Below are positions 37,419 to 49,615 of a stretch of DNA of 64,000 nucleotides, piece by piece. Source of the stretch: Sphagnum magellanicum (lineage: Eukaryota > Streptophyta > Sphagnopsida > Sphagnales > Sphagnaceae); NCBI GenBank assembly GCA_021904315.1, contig CM038925.1:9674501-9738500 (forward strand), in the 5' to 3' direction. The position numbers and the translations under genes are program-made. The notes beneath the pieces are model-generated. The model saw only the letters and a list, made by a program, of their open reading frames with translations. It did no database searches and was not told where the DNA came from. Positions within the stretch are counted from its first letter, which is position 1, and each line of letters begins with the position of its first letter.

Positions 37419-40400
37419 TTATGCTCCCACTCCCAGGAAATCAATGAACCTGATGCAACAGCCTGCCTGATGATCTGGTTGCAATTGTGTTGTTGCAGCA
37501 ATTTCCTGAGTTGCGTGGATATCGTGGTCACCAGCTGTAGCATGAGCTTGCAGCTGCAGTTGATCTACTGGACTGGCCCATGAGATTGAGGAGGATGTGG
37601 AAGAAGTTCCAGCAGCAGCAGCACCGCCCAGTCTGAGGGAAGTCATGTCTTTGCAAGTGATCAGACTTTGTTCCTGAAACTGTTTGATCCGATCACAAGA
37701 AGGAAAGGTGGCTGATGAAGATGCAGCTGCTGTTGTTGTTGCCTGCTGCAACATGCATCCGGCATTGAGGTCCTTTCTTTGGTTGAGTTCATGAAGAGAT
37801 GGGAACCAGTGGGGGGCAAGCTGCTGGAGGCCTGCATGACCTGCTGCTGCTGGTGTCTTGGACTGCAGTCCTCGAACTGAATCCAGCGCTTTGGGTACTA
37901 TCATGGAGCTGCTTCCTCTCTCAGCTCTTGCCTCTGCTGCTCTGGTCAAAAGTCCTAAGTTCACAGAGCTTGAACTCATAGTCTGCTGCAGCTGCTTCTC
38001 ATCCAGCAGCATTGTTGTTGCAGCAGCTGGTAGGAAAGCTCTGGATGCAGCTGCAGCTGTACAAACATGGATGCCACATTCAATTGAAGATCATGCCAAG
38101 TGAGCATCATCATCATCATCATCATCAGAAGAAGAAGAATTGGTCCCTTGAGCACAAAGAAAATGTTCAGACATGATCATGGGAAGTTGCAGGAAGGAGA
38201 AAAACAGTGAGAGATCTTCAACCAAGCTCAGATCATGGGTACCTAGAAATCAATCATTGAATTCTCAGGTAAAATGGTATCTTTAAACTAAATGTAAATA
38301 AATGACACAAATTTAAAGAAAAATTTGTAAAAATTACTCAAGCACGTTGTGCAAGTTTTCACAAATTCTTAGTGTTACATGAATCATTAGCCATAGTCAT
38401 TAAACACAGTTTCATTGTAATGAGTTGGGATGCTTGTGATTTCATGTGTGAGATGTTAAACACACATTTCAGAGTTGAATCATGACATGAATACTTAAAA
38501 TCGTTGCATTCTAATTTCTTAGATGCTTGTTGAGTAGAGCTTTAAAATGACATAGTTATTATTTTTAAATTGTAAAATTATTTGAACAAGCTGAGCAAGC
38601 TTTTTTGTACATTATAAGTTTGACATATTAAAATCATTAGCCAGAATCAATAAACACATTTTAATGTAATGAATTGGGATGGTTGTGATTTTGTGAGATG
38701 GGTGCGAGATGCTAAACACATGACATTTCAAAGTTGAAGGATGAGAAGATGGGTACCTAGAATCATTGCATTATTCTCAGGTGGTTGTTGTTGATGGGGT
38801 AAAGCTCCAGCAGGCAAACAGCAGCTTGCAGTGTCGCCATAGCCGCCACAGGAGGCTCGGAAATGATGATGATGATGTTGATGACGATTTTGTTGTTGTT
38901 GTTGTTGTTGTTGTTGATGATGGTCCAGATCCAGAAGTAAATTTTGTTGGTCTCTGGAGTCCCGGGAAGCTGAAGAAGAAGAAGAAGAGAGGCGAGGCAT
39001 CTTGGAAAGGGGTGGTGGAGTGCGCGAGGAGAACATGGAGAGAGTGTTGTCTATGGAATTGAATTCCTGCGGCGACAGGACGTTAGCGACAGTGGTAGTT
39101 CCGGAGACACAAGCGTCCAGCGACGTCGAGGTGCTAGTGTCACCAGTACCACTTCCGTTGTTGCAGCCGGCCGCTGCGAGCGTGTATTTCTCCATCCACG
39201 CAGTGAGAGAATCGGCAGCTGGTGTCATGGAACCGGTGCTGCGTTTCCCGGCTCTCTGCAAGCGACACAGCTGCTGCTGCTGCTGCTGTTGTTGGTGGTG
39301 GTGGTGGTGCGGTTGTTGCTGTTGCTGGTGGTGTTGGGGTTTGCGACGACCGTAGGCACGTGAGCGCTCTCGGAACTTGCGTGCCATGACTACGTGCCAA
39401 TGATTCTTGACGGCGTTGTCTGTGCGACCTGGAAACAAGCGGGCGATCATCGCCCATTTGTTGCCGTGGAAGCGATGCGCTGACAATAAGCGATCCTCTT
39501 CTTCTTCTGTGAATGGCCGACGGTTGATCCGTGGGTCCAGTTGATTGAACCATCGCAGCCTGCAGCTCTTACCTGCAGCAACAGCACCACAACAACAACA
39601 ACTCCAGTCTGCTTAGAAGAACCTTCTCGCAGAGCACCCGGAAGAAAAAGAAGAACAAGAAGAACAAGAAGAATAAGAAGAAGCAGGTTCTTCGACTTGC
39701 ACCCGCAATGATGTCGACCTGCAGCAGGAAAGTCTTGGTAGAGAACATCATGATGCAGTAGTAGTCTAGTACCTGATCGGCCTTGGAGCTTCTCGGCGAT
39801 GAGGTTCCAGTTTTGTGGGCCATATTGAGAAACAAGCTCGCGGAGCTTCTCATCCTCAGCAGGTCGCCAGTGACCTCGGGGACAAAGCTTGGATTCATGC
39901 ACACCGCCGCCGTCGACGGCATGGAGATGATCTTTGCTGTTGCAGCCAGCTACAGAACCACCACCGGCACCTGGCAATGAATTCTCGGATTCCTCGGCCG
40001 CGTTAATGCAGGTGGAGTCGAGGTCCTGCTGCTGCTTGATCATCATATCGTTCCCCATGCTGCTGCAGTCACCGCCCCCATGCAGCAGTTCCATCTCCAG
40101 CTCCTCCTCCGCCTCCTCCTCCTCCTCGCTGCAGCAGGAGGAGAACAAGCAGCTGTGATGATCGACCTGTGAAGCGGGCGCGCGTCTGCAGCTGCCCCAC
40201 TGCATCATCCCCTCATGCGCGCCTGCTGCTGCTGGCGACTGCATACTCAGTGCCCGGAAAGCCAAGGCCTCATTGATCGCTCGGATGTCGGAGCCTGCAC
40301 TAGTACCGGATGCAGCTCGCTGCTGCTCATAGCAGCTGGACGTCGTGGGAAACAAGCTGCTGTTGCTGCTGCTGCAGCGGAATTTGTCATCGAAGCTCAG

Positions 40401-40580
40401 GCTCAGAGTGCTGCTGCTATACTGTAAGCTTCCCAGGTTGGGAAGCTGCTGGCCATGAGGAGGAGGAGGAGGAGGAGCTTGGTTCCCGGACGCCTGCATC
40501 GCCGCCTTCGTGCACGTGGTGCTCGGCATTCTCGTAGACTTGCCTCCTTCCCCCAACTGCAGGAGGCACATGATACTCAT
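37419..40580 (-). CDS. R2R3-MYB transcription factor, subgroup 21-like (MYB52/56/105/117 type), three exons
   Basis: The exons are 40580-39773, 39572-38757 and 38056-37419, giving 753 residues. Both introns are phase 1 and GT-AG, and the summed length is an exact multiple of three. The nuclear DNA-binding domain spans R2 (about 235-283; W238, W258, W277) and R3 (about 286-336; F290, W309, W328). The strings [40 protein letters not shown] and [20 protein letters not shown] are the hallmark of subgroup 21 plant MYBs. These are known for roles in organ boundaries, axillary meristems and secondary walls; the target here is inferred only. The first intron falls inside R2, as in relatives. Outside the domain are a Pro run (36-41), an acidic run (151-166), Gln/His tracts (349-370 and 489-506) and a C-terminal IDFLGVGA. 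The protein is much longer than the roughly 300-450 residues usual in angiosperms. ATG 40580 is chosen because the frame extends upstream without another ATG; an acceptor-like GTTGCAG lies just before it, so a 5' intron is likely. Confidence 0.93.
38057..38756 (-). other. MYB intron 2
   Basis: Donor CTAG/GTACCC at 38757/38756; acceptor TTTGTACAG/CTGCAG at 38057. A second acceptor six bases further in (CTGCAG/CTGCATCC) would keep the frame and remove two residues, so both may be used. Reading through the donor adds about nine residues before a stop. The intron holds (ATC)n at 38104-38127 and the tandem repeat described next. Confidence 0.8.
38237..38790. repeat. Tandem repeat, period about 250-263 bp, spanning the exon 2 / intron 2 boundary
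   Basis: The start block GGGTACCTAGAAATCAATCA (38237) recurs in decayed form as ATACTTAAAATCGTTGCATT (38491) and as GGGTACCTAGAATCATTGCA (38751). Between them CATTAGCCATAGTCATTAAA (38388) matches CATTAGCCAGAATCAATAAA (38634), followed in both by TAATG, GAGTTGGGATG or GAATTGGGATG, TTGTGATTT and GCTAAACACA or GTTAAACACA. The last start block lies across the functional donor, so the splice-donor region was copied into the intron. Confidence 0.7.
39573..39772 (-). other. MYB intron 1
   Basis: Two hundred bases, donor CAG/GTACTA after CGATCA and acceptor GCTGCAG/GTAAGAGC. It joins to give Gly-Lys-Ser-Cys, the invariant end of the R2 recognition helix. It contains a (CTT)n-like pyrimidine stretch near 39630-39680. 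Confidence 0.92.
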
Positions 40581-43107
40581 CACCCTGCAACGAGTTTCAA
40601 ATCTCTCCAACCCACCGGCCGCCTGCAACAATCTCCCGGAAACCAATCTAAAAAAGAAGCTCAGCTTCCTACTCGACAACAGCCCAGTGATCGTGGCAGA
40701 GTGAAGAAACCCCGCGGCCCCTGAGCTTCTCCAAACATCCCAACTCTGCTTGCGTCACAAAAGAATGTTATCAGCATTGAGAGCTTGGTGAGTTGATGAT
40801 GAGAAGCGAGCTTTCTCTTTTGATGATGGCCGGCCGGCCGGCAGCAGCTCCCTGCAGCTTTGATCTGTTTTGTAACTTACAATCTGGATCCATGTGTTGA
40901 TACTACTGCACTCGACGACGAGTTCAAGCTCGACAAAAGACTACCCAATTCCTCTACAACAAAGTGATGATGATGATGATCTACATCTATGCTCGTTGGA
41001 GTTCCTTCCTCTCCACTCTCCAGGAATGACAAAATTTCAAGCTCTCCTGCAATACTAGGCAGATGATGCTCAACATACGTCTCTAGGATCCTTCACAACA
41101 TACGCACACACACCAGCAGACATCAGAATGCTCTTGAAGACTGTTGCGGCTACACAGGCTTACCCTTGTCAAAGGCGGCCTGCAAGGCTGATCTCATGTG
41201 CTTCTTGCTGCTGCTGCATGTGATCTAAAAGTCGTCGCTCGAGCTGTGTCATGTGCTGTAGTTCTTCTTCGTCTTCTTCCTTCCGTCCGTCCGCGATCGG
41301 TCATCGAGCTCGCTCTCTCTCGCGGTTGCTTACATTGAACAAAAAGGGAAGAAGTGTGATCATCACAACCTTGCATGCTATGGGATTCTCTCTTTATGCC
41401 TGACCCAAAATGCAAAGTCTGTGCAGCGGCGCGATGATGATGATGATGATGATCCTCAAGAGTCAAGAGCCAGCCAGCCAGCCAGCAAGCCTACCACAAG
41501 CAGAGCATGTCCTACAACAACAACAACAAACCTGAGATCATCCGCAGTACAGCAGGCTCTCCGGCCTGCCTGCAGCTAGCCTTTGGACAAGGCAGCAGCA
41601 GAAAACAAAACCGCAACATGCACAAAAGGTTCTCAGTCCCTTGAGAATGCGTATAAATGCTTTTCAACTACAAAGACTTGAATCTAAAGCACCACCCATT
41701 GCTGCTTGTTGGCTACTACTGTTCATTGGGTCACTGAGTTCCTGTTCATCAAGTCAAGAAGAAGAAGAAGAAGAAGAAAATCTCTTTGTCTGTCTTGATG
41801 ACCACCCCCCCTCTTTTCTCCCTCTCTCTCCGTGTGTCGCTCTCTTTCTGACTCTCTCTCTCTCTCTCTCTTCATGACACCATCACCACCACCACCACCA
41901 CAACAGTAGATCTACTTTTTCTCCTACCACAGACAGACTAGTGGTGGGGTCATGCACTCACTGGGCTGCACACCAGCGACACCGGCGTAGACCTAGTACT
42001 GCAGAGAATTGGGGTCGAAGAATCTGCTTCACATAGGTAAATGGGTTCATTCCAAATCTCCAGCACTGCCCCAGGCAGAGTACAGTAAGATCAGGAAGTA
42101 GACTAAAGAGCGCTTGCAAGGGCGCCCGCAGGACTGCAGATCCGGAGATCTGAGAGAGAGACTCGATTCAGAAACGCACCCCAAAAAAACCAAAAAAGAA
42201 AAACAACCGAACTCATCCTGATCAGGTAAACTGTCCAAGTTCCCTCCTCCTTCTGAACTTCTTCTTCTTCTTCAAATCAGATTAAACCAAGCTTTTTTCA
42301 CGTCATGAATTATGGGGTTTGGAAAGATGTTTTTTTCTTCTCTTCTTTTTTGGTCTTGCTTTTGCCTACAAGTCACTATTGAAGGAGGATTCCCGACGCG
42401 AGGAGCGACGACAATGTGAGTACGCACCAGAAACAATACTAAAGTTTGTATATGAAAATTTGGTTCTGAACGAATGTTCAATCTTAGCACACACTCAGGT
42501 CTGTCTCTGTTTGTCTGTCTGTCTCTGTCTGTGGCTCGCTTGCACATGCAATTGATGATGGGGAAAGACTCCAGAGGAAGAGAGGAAGGAAGGAAAGGAA
42601 GTATGTGTGTGTGTGGGGCAGGCTCTGCTGAGAGAGAGCTTGCAGCGGAGGGGGCGGGTGGGGAAGTGTTGCAATGGTCGTTACGAGAGGAAGAAGAGGA
42701 GGGAGGGAGGGAGGGAGGGAGGGAGGAGAGAGAGAGGAGGGCGTCAGCAGCGCCTTCCCTTTGGCTTTCTTGTTTGCTCTGGGTTTTTTTTTTCCCCGGC
42801 CCCGGAGAAAACGTCCTGTCCCCCGGGTCCCTGTTCCCAAGGCGGCGGCGCGCGCACTGTTTTTCATTTTCCTGCCCGATCTGCCCGATCTGCCGTCTGT
42901 TTTAGTCTCTTCTTTTTCTTTTTCTTTTCCCCCTTCCTTTCTTTTCGCTTTTTTTCCTCTTTCTTTTACCTTTCTTGGGATATGCCCATTTTCTCTTTCC
43001 GGCCGCTGTTTCATTTGTTCGTTGTTTGCGTCCTTTCATTCGGTTACCCACTGCCAAACAACTAGGCCCCCCTCCTTGGGTAGTAGATCCACCACTTTTA
43101 GCTAGTG

Positions 43108-43115
<8 letters not shown>
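40581..43115 (-). promoter_or_regulatory. Putative MYB 5' leader and promoter region, GC-rich and low-complexity
   Basis: GC and CpG content are well above the flanks from 40.6 to about 43.07 kb, and then drop abruptly to (TA)n. The region has (GAT)n at 41433-41453, (CT)n near 41850-41872, (GGGA)n at 42700-42726 and upstream frames such as one at 41466-41194 on the minus strand. A minus-strand TATAAAA at 43115-43109, at the edge of the (TA)n run, could be the TATA box of a transcript starting near 43080. That would give a spliced leader of over 2 kb, but this is inference. Confidence 0.4.
42700..42726. repeat. (GGGA)n microsatellite
   Basis: About seven GGGA units on the plus strand, pyrimidine-rich on the MYB sense strand. 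Confidence 0.9.

Positions 43116-43142
<27 letters not shown>
43109..43142. repeat. (TA)n microsatellite with TATAAAA at its edge
   Basis: About fifteen TA units. On the minus strand the edge reads ATATATAAAATCAC. Confidence 0.92.
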
Positions 43143-43145
<3 letters not shown>

Positions 43146-43191
43146 GTTTGTGTGGCTAATTGTTGCCATTTTTCCCAAAAAAAAAATTGAA

Positions 43192-43213
43192 ATATATATA
43201 TATATATATATAT
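43192..43213. repeat. (TA)n microsatellite
   Basis: About ten TA units, 50 bases beyond the previous run. Confidence 0.9.
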
Positions 43214-43337
43214 TACAATTTTCTTCTTTGTTTTCTGGGAGAAAAAGAAACTCCAATTTTTATTTTATTTCTAAATCACCACAATGGCTTGCGATATGAA
43301 AGGGTATTTAAGATTTTCTACTTTCATATTGTGAATA

Positions 43338-43392
43338 TCATCAAATTTGACGCAATATACTTATGGATGATCACCACTTGAGCAACATCACA
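43338..43392 (-). repeat. Dispersed AT-rich repeat family member
   Basis: On the minus strand it reads GTGATGTTGCTCAAGTGGTG followed by ATCATCCATAAG and CGTCAAATTTGAT. Confidence 0.55.
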
Positions 43393-45489
43393 AAATTGAG
43401 GGGGAGAGAAAAAAAAAACCACTGGTTCTAGCTTGAAGTGGGGGGGTGGGGGGGGGGAGAGGGGTGTTTGTTTCCACATTAAAAATTGGGAATTTTTTCT
43501 TTTCTCTTTGTTTTTCTCTTCATAAACTCAACTAAATTTGAATTTTTTTCTGGCCATTTTAAAAAATAAAAATAAAAAATTTGTGGGGTTATACCACCAC
43601 CTAGTACCTTGGCAGCTTAAACACTAATTATATTATTTGTAAAACTGTTGAAATAATATTGGCTGGAGTCAAGAAGCCTGTTACCATGAGTAGTTTAGAA
43701 CCATGCAAATGCTACTACTACTCATGTTCTTTGGGGGTGGAGGATTGTTGGGGTTCTTTATATTCTCTTGAGAAGCCAAAATTTGTAGACCCCCAATGTA
43801 CACGGATTTTATGTATACATAAGGCCTAGGCTGGTTAGTAGGCACTAATTAATTATTTCTAGATTTGCCAAAAATGCTGAAAAATACCTACATGCCATTG
43901 CCGAAAATCTGAAAGAAACTCTCTCAAGCACACGAGCTTCATTATTTAGTATAGTAACTAATTGCAAAATATTATTGTTTTTAAACACCTTGCTGCTGAA
44001 CCAGCCTAGGTACTCTGGTTTATCCAAATATATATACAAGTATGAGAAGCTTAAATGATGTCACTCTCAAAATATACCAAGTTTATAAGAAAACATTTTT
44101 TAAAATTATCATTAATTTTTAATTAATTTTTAAAAAATTGTTGGAACATAACATGATAATATTACACTAGATTGTTGATACATTCATGCCAATCTTATTG
44201 TGTATAGTGTTAAAAAATAAAACTGAAAGGTCATGCAAATCCCAAGTAGTATTACATCCAACCTCATCAAATAGAGTAAAACCTGAGGCTACATATTATT
44301 CTAAGAATTGGCTTCAGGAAACAATTGTATAAAGCTTGACCATAGGTTGCAAAGCAATGAAGGATATCAACATTCCTTGGATTTTGATCAGCAAGGGTTT
44401 AACTAGAATTAGGTATTATTAATTGTTGGTTTGAAAATGGTCGATTTGGGACAAGTTTATGGAAGCCCATGACTCATGTTAGATTAAGTGCCCAGAAGAA
44501 TAATTTTAATTTTAATTTCAATTTTTTTTAAAAAATTTGATGTACCTATTCAACTCATCATTGATAGTGAGAGGATTCTTTTCTACATGCAAATAAACCC
44601 TAACTGTATATGAAGATTAGAACCATTGGTTGCAAGGAAAGATGCTCCACAACACATTTGACAAGAGATTCATTCCATCTTTGAAATATTGTTACCAAAA
44701 ATAAAAGGCTAATTGGGAAAATTGTTGAAGAAGCAATGTTGTGCACCAAGCAATGGAAGGTGATGTTCAATGTATTACTTCTAACAAGAGTTTTCAACTA
44801 GAAGTCTTGAGCATTGTATTTTTGTTGGTGTGTATTAACCTGTAAATGTCAGGGAAAGCCAATATACACTGAAAAGAAGACCAAATTGGTCAGCCCTAAT
44901 GTTTAGGGGTTAAGGGGTTTTATTGGGGTTTGCATCCTATGCTACTTGGACTTCCCATTTTGTTGTACAAATTCCACCAGAAGAAGTGGCAAATATAATC
45001 ACCATGCTACACTTGTCAGGGAAAAATGTTTAGAAATGGTTCTAATTTAAAGAATACACATTTGCATGTAGCACCATTTTATTTCTCCCAAGATTTTTTA
45101 AGAAAAAATAATAATTTAAGGAATAAATGTATATGAAACCTTTGAAAATCACATGTATGTGTTTGTGCTAAAATAGAACTTGGATTTTGAGGTTTTCAAA
45201 TCAAATATTTGTAGGTTTAAGAATAACATGTTTTTTTTACTTCAATCATATTTTTTGTTAACAAATAAAATCATTTACTTTTAATTATGATATTCTTAAA
45301 TTGACATTAAATAACCTTTGATTAATCCATAGCTTTTTCGTTGGTCACAAGGTTTTATTGTGTTCAATCACTCACAAATATGTAATACAACACATAAAAA
45401 TATGTTAAATTAATTATTTTTAATAAACACAATAAATGATTATTTGAGTGGTTCAATAGACATTTGTTAAAAGCCAATTCATTGAAGGG
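43393..45489. other. AT-rich intergenic DNA, nothing recognised
   Basis: G-runs near 43441-43462 and short frames without domains. I see no gene, RNA or bounded element. Confidence 0.5.
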
Positions 45490-46128
45490 TGAAAACATGG
45501 TAAAAGGTGCCAAGGGTGCCAAGGTAAAAGTTTTTTCCAAAGATTGCACATGACATGTGTTATTTTTGTGTTGGTTTATAACTTAAAATTTTGTATTTTG
45601 AATATTTAATTTAACACTACATGTTAGATTTTTTTAATTAAAAAATGATTTTATATCATATATATTATTCATTCATGCCTTTTATCACATAAATATGAAC
45701 AACTTTTGTTAAGGCCACATTTTCAAAATCTATAATTTTCAGAATCAAAAGCATGTTTGAACCAAATGTGTTCAAATTGGTTATAAAAACAATTTTTATC
45801 AATTCAAATCTTTTTGCCCCTTCTAATCATCAATGTTAAAATCCTCTCCAATTTTTAGAAGGAATGGTGCACACTTGGTAATAAAAAATGAATGTTTGAA
45901 AAAAATAAGGATTGTCCACTTTTGAGGTTTGAATCCTTTGAACATGCAAATATTTTTTATTTATGCCACATTTTGAATCTATAAACATCGTAATTAGTGG
46001 AAAATATTCCAAAAACATTTATGAAAATCTAAAATATTATGCTTCTTTTGTAATCTTTCAAACATATAAAAATTCAATTTTAAGAAGTCTCCACTCACTT
46101 GGGTGGCTCCTTTGATTGTGTTTTTACC
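45490..46128 (-). mobile_element. AT-rich transposable element copy, inverted relative to 49616-50273
   Basis: It shares with the reverse complement of 49616-50273 the ordered blocks TTTTTCCAAAGA, CATGACATGTG or GTGACATGTGG, TGTGTTGGTTT, TTTTATATCAT, AACTTTTGTTAA or AACTTTTATTAA, CATGTTTGAA, a CTAATCATCAATGTTAA or TTAATCATCAATGTTAA block, CTCCAATTTTTAGAAGGAA and TTTGATTGTGTTTT. The inner end is well kept and the outer end has decayed. No intact frame was found. Confidence 0.65.
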
Positions 46129-49100
46129 TTGAAGCCAATTTGTTAGATTTATAATAAATCTATTTGCTTTAATGAATTTTTTTTGGTACACTCATTCTTA
46201 AATATTATAAATATTACGTTTTTAATTAAAATATAGATCATTATGGTTTGAAGGGATAGTTTTAAGGTAATGCATAAACATTGATTATTGTCTCCTTTTA
46301 CAAAGTAGACTGTAGATTATAAGTTTATGAAAGATTATGGTAAAGGGAAACAAAAATAAATAAAAACTTACATATGTATAAAGTTCACATGATTACACTT
46401 CATTATAATCATGTTAAAATATTTAAAGGATATCAAGTAAATTTGAAATATAAAAATGTAATACTCATTAAAACATATTTCTATTTTTTTTAAAGTAAAT
46501 TGAAAAAAAAAATGAAATTCCATAACCTTGAGGCCATGTTCTAGAGCTCCCTATAACAAATTGTATAGAAATCATTAGTTTTTATTCAAAAAGGAAACAC
46601 TTAGCATGTTAAAAATCCTACCAAATCTACTTTCTAAATATATTTTGAAAATTTCAACTACCATGAACTATTAAATTTATCTTGCTTGGACCCAACAACA
46701 ATGGTCCAATCTTTTCATTACATTCATATGTATCAAAATATGAAATTTGGAGAAAAACTCATAATGAATTTACATGAGCATTGCATTCCAAGAAGACTAA
46801 CATTTTAGGATTATTATCAAAAATAGTTTTTGTACTTTTAAAATGGGAGCACAAGTCAAGAACTATGTGGTTTTTTTATTCAACTTCATTACTATGATAG
46901 GTAAGATGTCCATGATATGCACTTATTAATCACAATGTGGGGTTGTATACAATGTTTTCACAAACTTTGGGAAGAAACTGGATCATGATCATGTTGCAAG
47001 TTCAAACAACTATCATTATCAATGGTTAAAGCCCACTTTCAAAAAAGACATAGCAAGCAACATAAAGATAGTGAAATACCTTTTGATGCATGCTCAACAA
47101 TGCATAAGTTTTGCCCAATTCTTTCCTTCATCAATTTTGCATTTGGAAAAAAAGGAATTGAAAATGCCACATCGCATAACATGAACACTATCCATGTATG
47201 CAAAAAAACTAGACATTTATCCATAGATGTATTGTATCACTCACCTTCCATTCCTCTCCAAATTCTAACTTCAGAGCATTTTTTGGATATTCAAATAATC
47301 TAATCATTTACAAACTTTGCATTTTCCAACTTTTGGCACCATTGAACTAATATAAAAGGTGAAAATGCATTAGACTCCCCAAAGATTATACTCAAAAAAA
47401 AATTCTTGCATGTGAAATTGTTTGTCTAATTTTGTTCATAAAATGTGAATTTTAAGAAGCTTGAAACTTGGCCCAATCAATTTTTCAAAATAATTCAACA
47501 AATGATGAAGATTTTATGTTTGGTAAGTATTTTGAACAAATTAAGAACCTTCACATAATTATTTTAAAATATATATACTTCAAAAGTGAGTTTATAAATG
47601 ATATTTTTCCATGAAGTTTTAGGTTATGAATGATAAGGATATATAAGCAAAAGAAATTACCAAAATTGAGGAAAGTTGTTGCATTTGCTTATCACTTTCA
47701 TCATCAAATGCATGTTTTTTTCCATTTTTAAGCTTTAAAAAATATATTACTAAACATTTTCATCAAAGAAACATTGATAAGGAACATGAGGACTTTGTTT
47801 TCATTTGTTAATGATTTTGAATTACAAACATGAAGCCTTATAGCTATCAAATTTGAAATCAAAATGTATGTTATATATCATGTGTACATTGAATATTTTA
47901 TGCAATCTTATGTATCTAATTGTTAGATGAAGAATATTTTTTACTTAAAAATGAACTTTGAATTTCATTAGTTTTCATGCACATTCCAAATTCTTTTTTC
48001 TTGAATTAAGAGTTGCTAAAAGGTTTCCACCAAAATTCAAGCTTATTGTGCATTATCATATTAATAAAATATTGGAATTGTTGCCTAAAATGACCCATTT
48101 GTACTATTTTTTCACCCTAAACTTGGCTTTCCTTATTCCAAATCTAGAATTGTTAAATGGAGGGTTACCAATCCTATTTCCCAAATATCTTTGTACATGT
48201 TACTTATGAAATCATCTTCAAGTCTTGAAAGATCAAAGGTACCATAAATTATTATCTATATATATCCATTGTAAATTTTAGTATAAAATGTCTAAATTAT
48301 ATGTTGGCATTAATTGTGTGAAATATGACAATTCAATGTGAGGATATGACAAGTTGTGTATATATATATATATATAATTTCGTTATTTATATATGACATT
48401 TAACTAGTATTCAAAATGACTAAATTGTCAACATTGCTTTAAAAACAAAAATAAATAAAATTTCCCGCAAATAGAACAAACAAATACCATGATCAAAAGG
48501 AAATGGCCTGAATTTTTAATGACCATTGTTTGGTAGGTATGGAAAGGATATTGCTAATATGGGAAGCTTAATTTTGTTATTGATTTGATGGTCATTATGG
48601 CCAAATTTGGATACTTCATCTAAGCTTTTGATATGACATTTGTTAAATTGAGTTTCGAGGATTCTAAAAAAGTTTCAATGAATTGAATACCAAATTGTTA
48701 AAAATACATGTCAACTTTTAGTCCACTCCAAAAAATTAAAACTCATACTTTGAATTCATAATTTTACAATTCATCCTTCTTGTATGTGCACTACAAGCAT
48801 GCAACATTTTACTATTATGTAATACACAAAAGGGAAAATGGCAAAAACAAGAAAGGCACAACAACTCAAATTCGCTTGTTTTATTACATGCCTTCTAATC
48901 AAGGGTGTCACATTAAACAAGATTCAAGTGGACTACTTTGATAGATGAATGGTGGCACCTTGGTTGTTTTTCCATCAAATAAGCATGTAAACCAATTGTA
49001 TAGGCATGACCTAACAATTCTTGCATAATATAAAATGGTTGAAATTTTTGTTTTATGAACCCATCATGAACACATGCAAAATAGTGCAGAAAATTTTGGA

Positions 49101-49615
49101 ACCTATATTTGCATTTAAGACATATCAAAAAAGCCTTTATCCTTAGCTTAATGCAAGGCAAGGTTAGCATAAACAATCAAAAGTGAATAATTACAATGTT
49201 GCATCAAATAATAGAACTACATGTACAAATAGCAAAAGTGATGAGACTCCAAAACTATGTAACACCATTTCACAAAAGTGTTATCAACAATGTGATTCAA
49301 GCATACCCAAAGCACCCATGTGTACCACACACACACACATAAAGAAAAAGTGAATGCATGGGTGATTCTTCCAATTTTGGAATAGAAATGGGTAAGTTCA
49401 CAATATAGGTAATGACTAAAACTTGCACAGTTAATTGTTTAAAAGCAATGGCTTGGTTAATTGTTGACATGGCAAAATATGATAAGTTATCACAAGTATT
49501 AAAAAATGTGTAAAAAAACCTTTGAATTGGTCCTTTTATTGTGAATTTAAACCTTTATGGAATATATGGAAATATTAAATATTACTTCCAATTAGTTGAA
49601 TCCTAATGCAAAATT
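46129..49615. other. Spacer between the inverted elements, AT-rich
   Basis: About 3.5 kb with short frames (47022-47303, 47958-48209 and 48913-49176) that carry no domain I recognise, and (TA)n at 48356-48376. I could not extend the inverted symmetry into it. Confidence 0.45.

Noticed and set aside
37319-37543. Alternative frame at the MYB 3' end
   Set aside because: It overlaps exon 3 in another frame, and the exon 3 frame carries the conserved ending and the correct phase.
38728-38756. MYB ending at the stop just after exon 2
   Set aside because: This needs reading through a good donor. Splicing to 38056 keeps phase and adds the family-like C-terminal IDFLGVGA.
40581-40679. Extending the MYB protein 33 residues upstream of ATG 40580
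   Set aside because: The upstream frame opens with TTG and holds no ATG. An acceptor-like GTTGCAG lies directly before 40580, so these bases are more likely leader or intron.
38766-40724. Several plus-strand frames opposite the MYB exons
   Set aside because: They are antisense shadows of Gln, His and Ser repeats with no domain of their own.
42474-43105. Long open frames on both strands of the GC-rich block
   Set aside because: They consist of translated GA/GGGA and pyrimidine repeats and open equally on both strands.
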